From an uncultured Polymorphobacter sp. (GTDB taxonomy: Bacteria; Pseudomonadota; Alphaproteobacteria; Sphingomonadales; Sphingomonadaceae): a DNA stretch of 5,198 nucleotides. Under the pieces are notes generated by a model that saw only the letters and a list, made by a program, of their open reading frames with translations, did not search any database and was not told where the DNA came from. Location of the stretch: positions 1 through 5,198 of the forward strand of contig CALDHQ010000154.1 of the NCBI GenBank assembly GCA_937894055.1, read 5' to 3'. Shown here in pieces: positions 5,197 through 5,198 of the stretch; within the stretch, counting starts at the first letter, position 1; every line of letters starts with the position of its first letter. The translations under genes were made by a program, and so were the position numbers.

Positions 5197-5198
5197 GG

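Noticed and set aside
1..5198. CRISPR array, tRNA or rRNA gene, insertion sequence, integrase or phage gene
   Set aside because: No spaced direct repeats, RNA gene patterns or transposase-like proteins were seen on either strand.

Overview
The window reads as chromosomal DNA from a GC-rich alphaproteobacterium (roughly two-thirds G+C by eye), most likely a sphingomonad. The clues are codon use with G/C at third positions, the style of the AnmK and TyrS proteins, and an intergenic inverted repeat built on CCCTCGACTTCGCTCGGG, a type I associate with Sphingomonadales intergenic regions. The organism call is an inference; no rRNA or tRNA gene is present to fix it.

Left part (1-2628), housekeeping. 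The 5' part of a CGFS monothiol glutaredoxin gene (grxD) leaves the window at the left edge on the minus strand. Upstream of it, also on the minus strand, is anmK (anhydro-N-acetylmuramic acid kinase, cell-wall recycling). anmK is divergent from tyrS (tyrosyl-tRNA synthetase), with only 18 bp between the two start codons.

Middle (2629-3440). tyrS converges with a small secreted Sel1-repeat protein gene. The gap between them holds a 35-nt inverted repeat (28 nt perfect) that would fold into a large hairpin and may end transcription from both sides. The Sel1 gene is divergent from the next operon. The 176 bp between them contain a perfect FNR-type box (TTGAT-N4-ATCAA), a -10-like hexamer at class II spacing, and a 9-codon leader ORF with its own ribosome binding site.

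Right part (3441-5140), the most interesting region: three co-directional genes. The first encodes a five-helix membrane protein with two H-x13-H pairs, as expected for a two-haem b-type transmembrane cytochrome. The second overlaps it by 4 nt through a TTG start and encodes a membrane-anchored cytochrome c with eight CXXCH motifs in only 233 residues. The third is a single-domain cupin behind a strong ribosome binding site. Together they suggest an oxygen-regulated electron-transfer module that passes electrons between the quinone pool and a periplasmic partner through b haems and then a compact octahaem c protein, plus a cupin of unknown role. I do not recognise it as a named system. After the cupin, the last 58 bp contain two overlapping, mutually exclusive hairpins.
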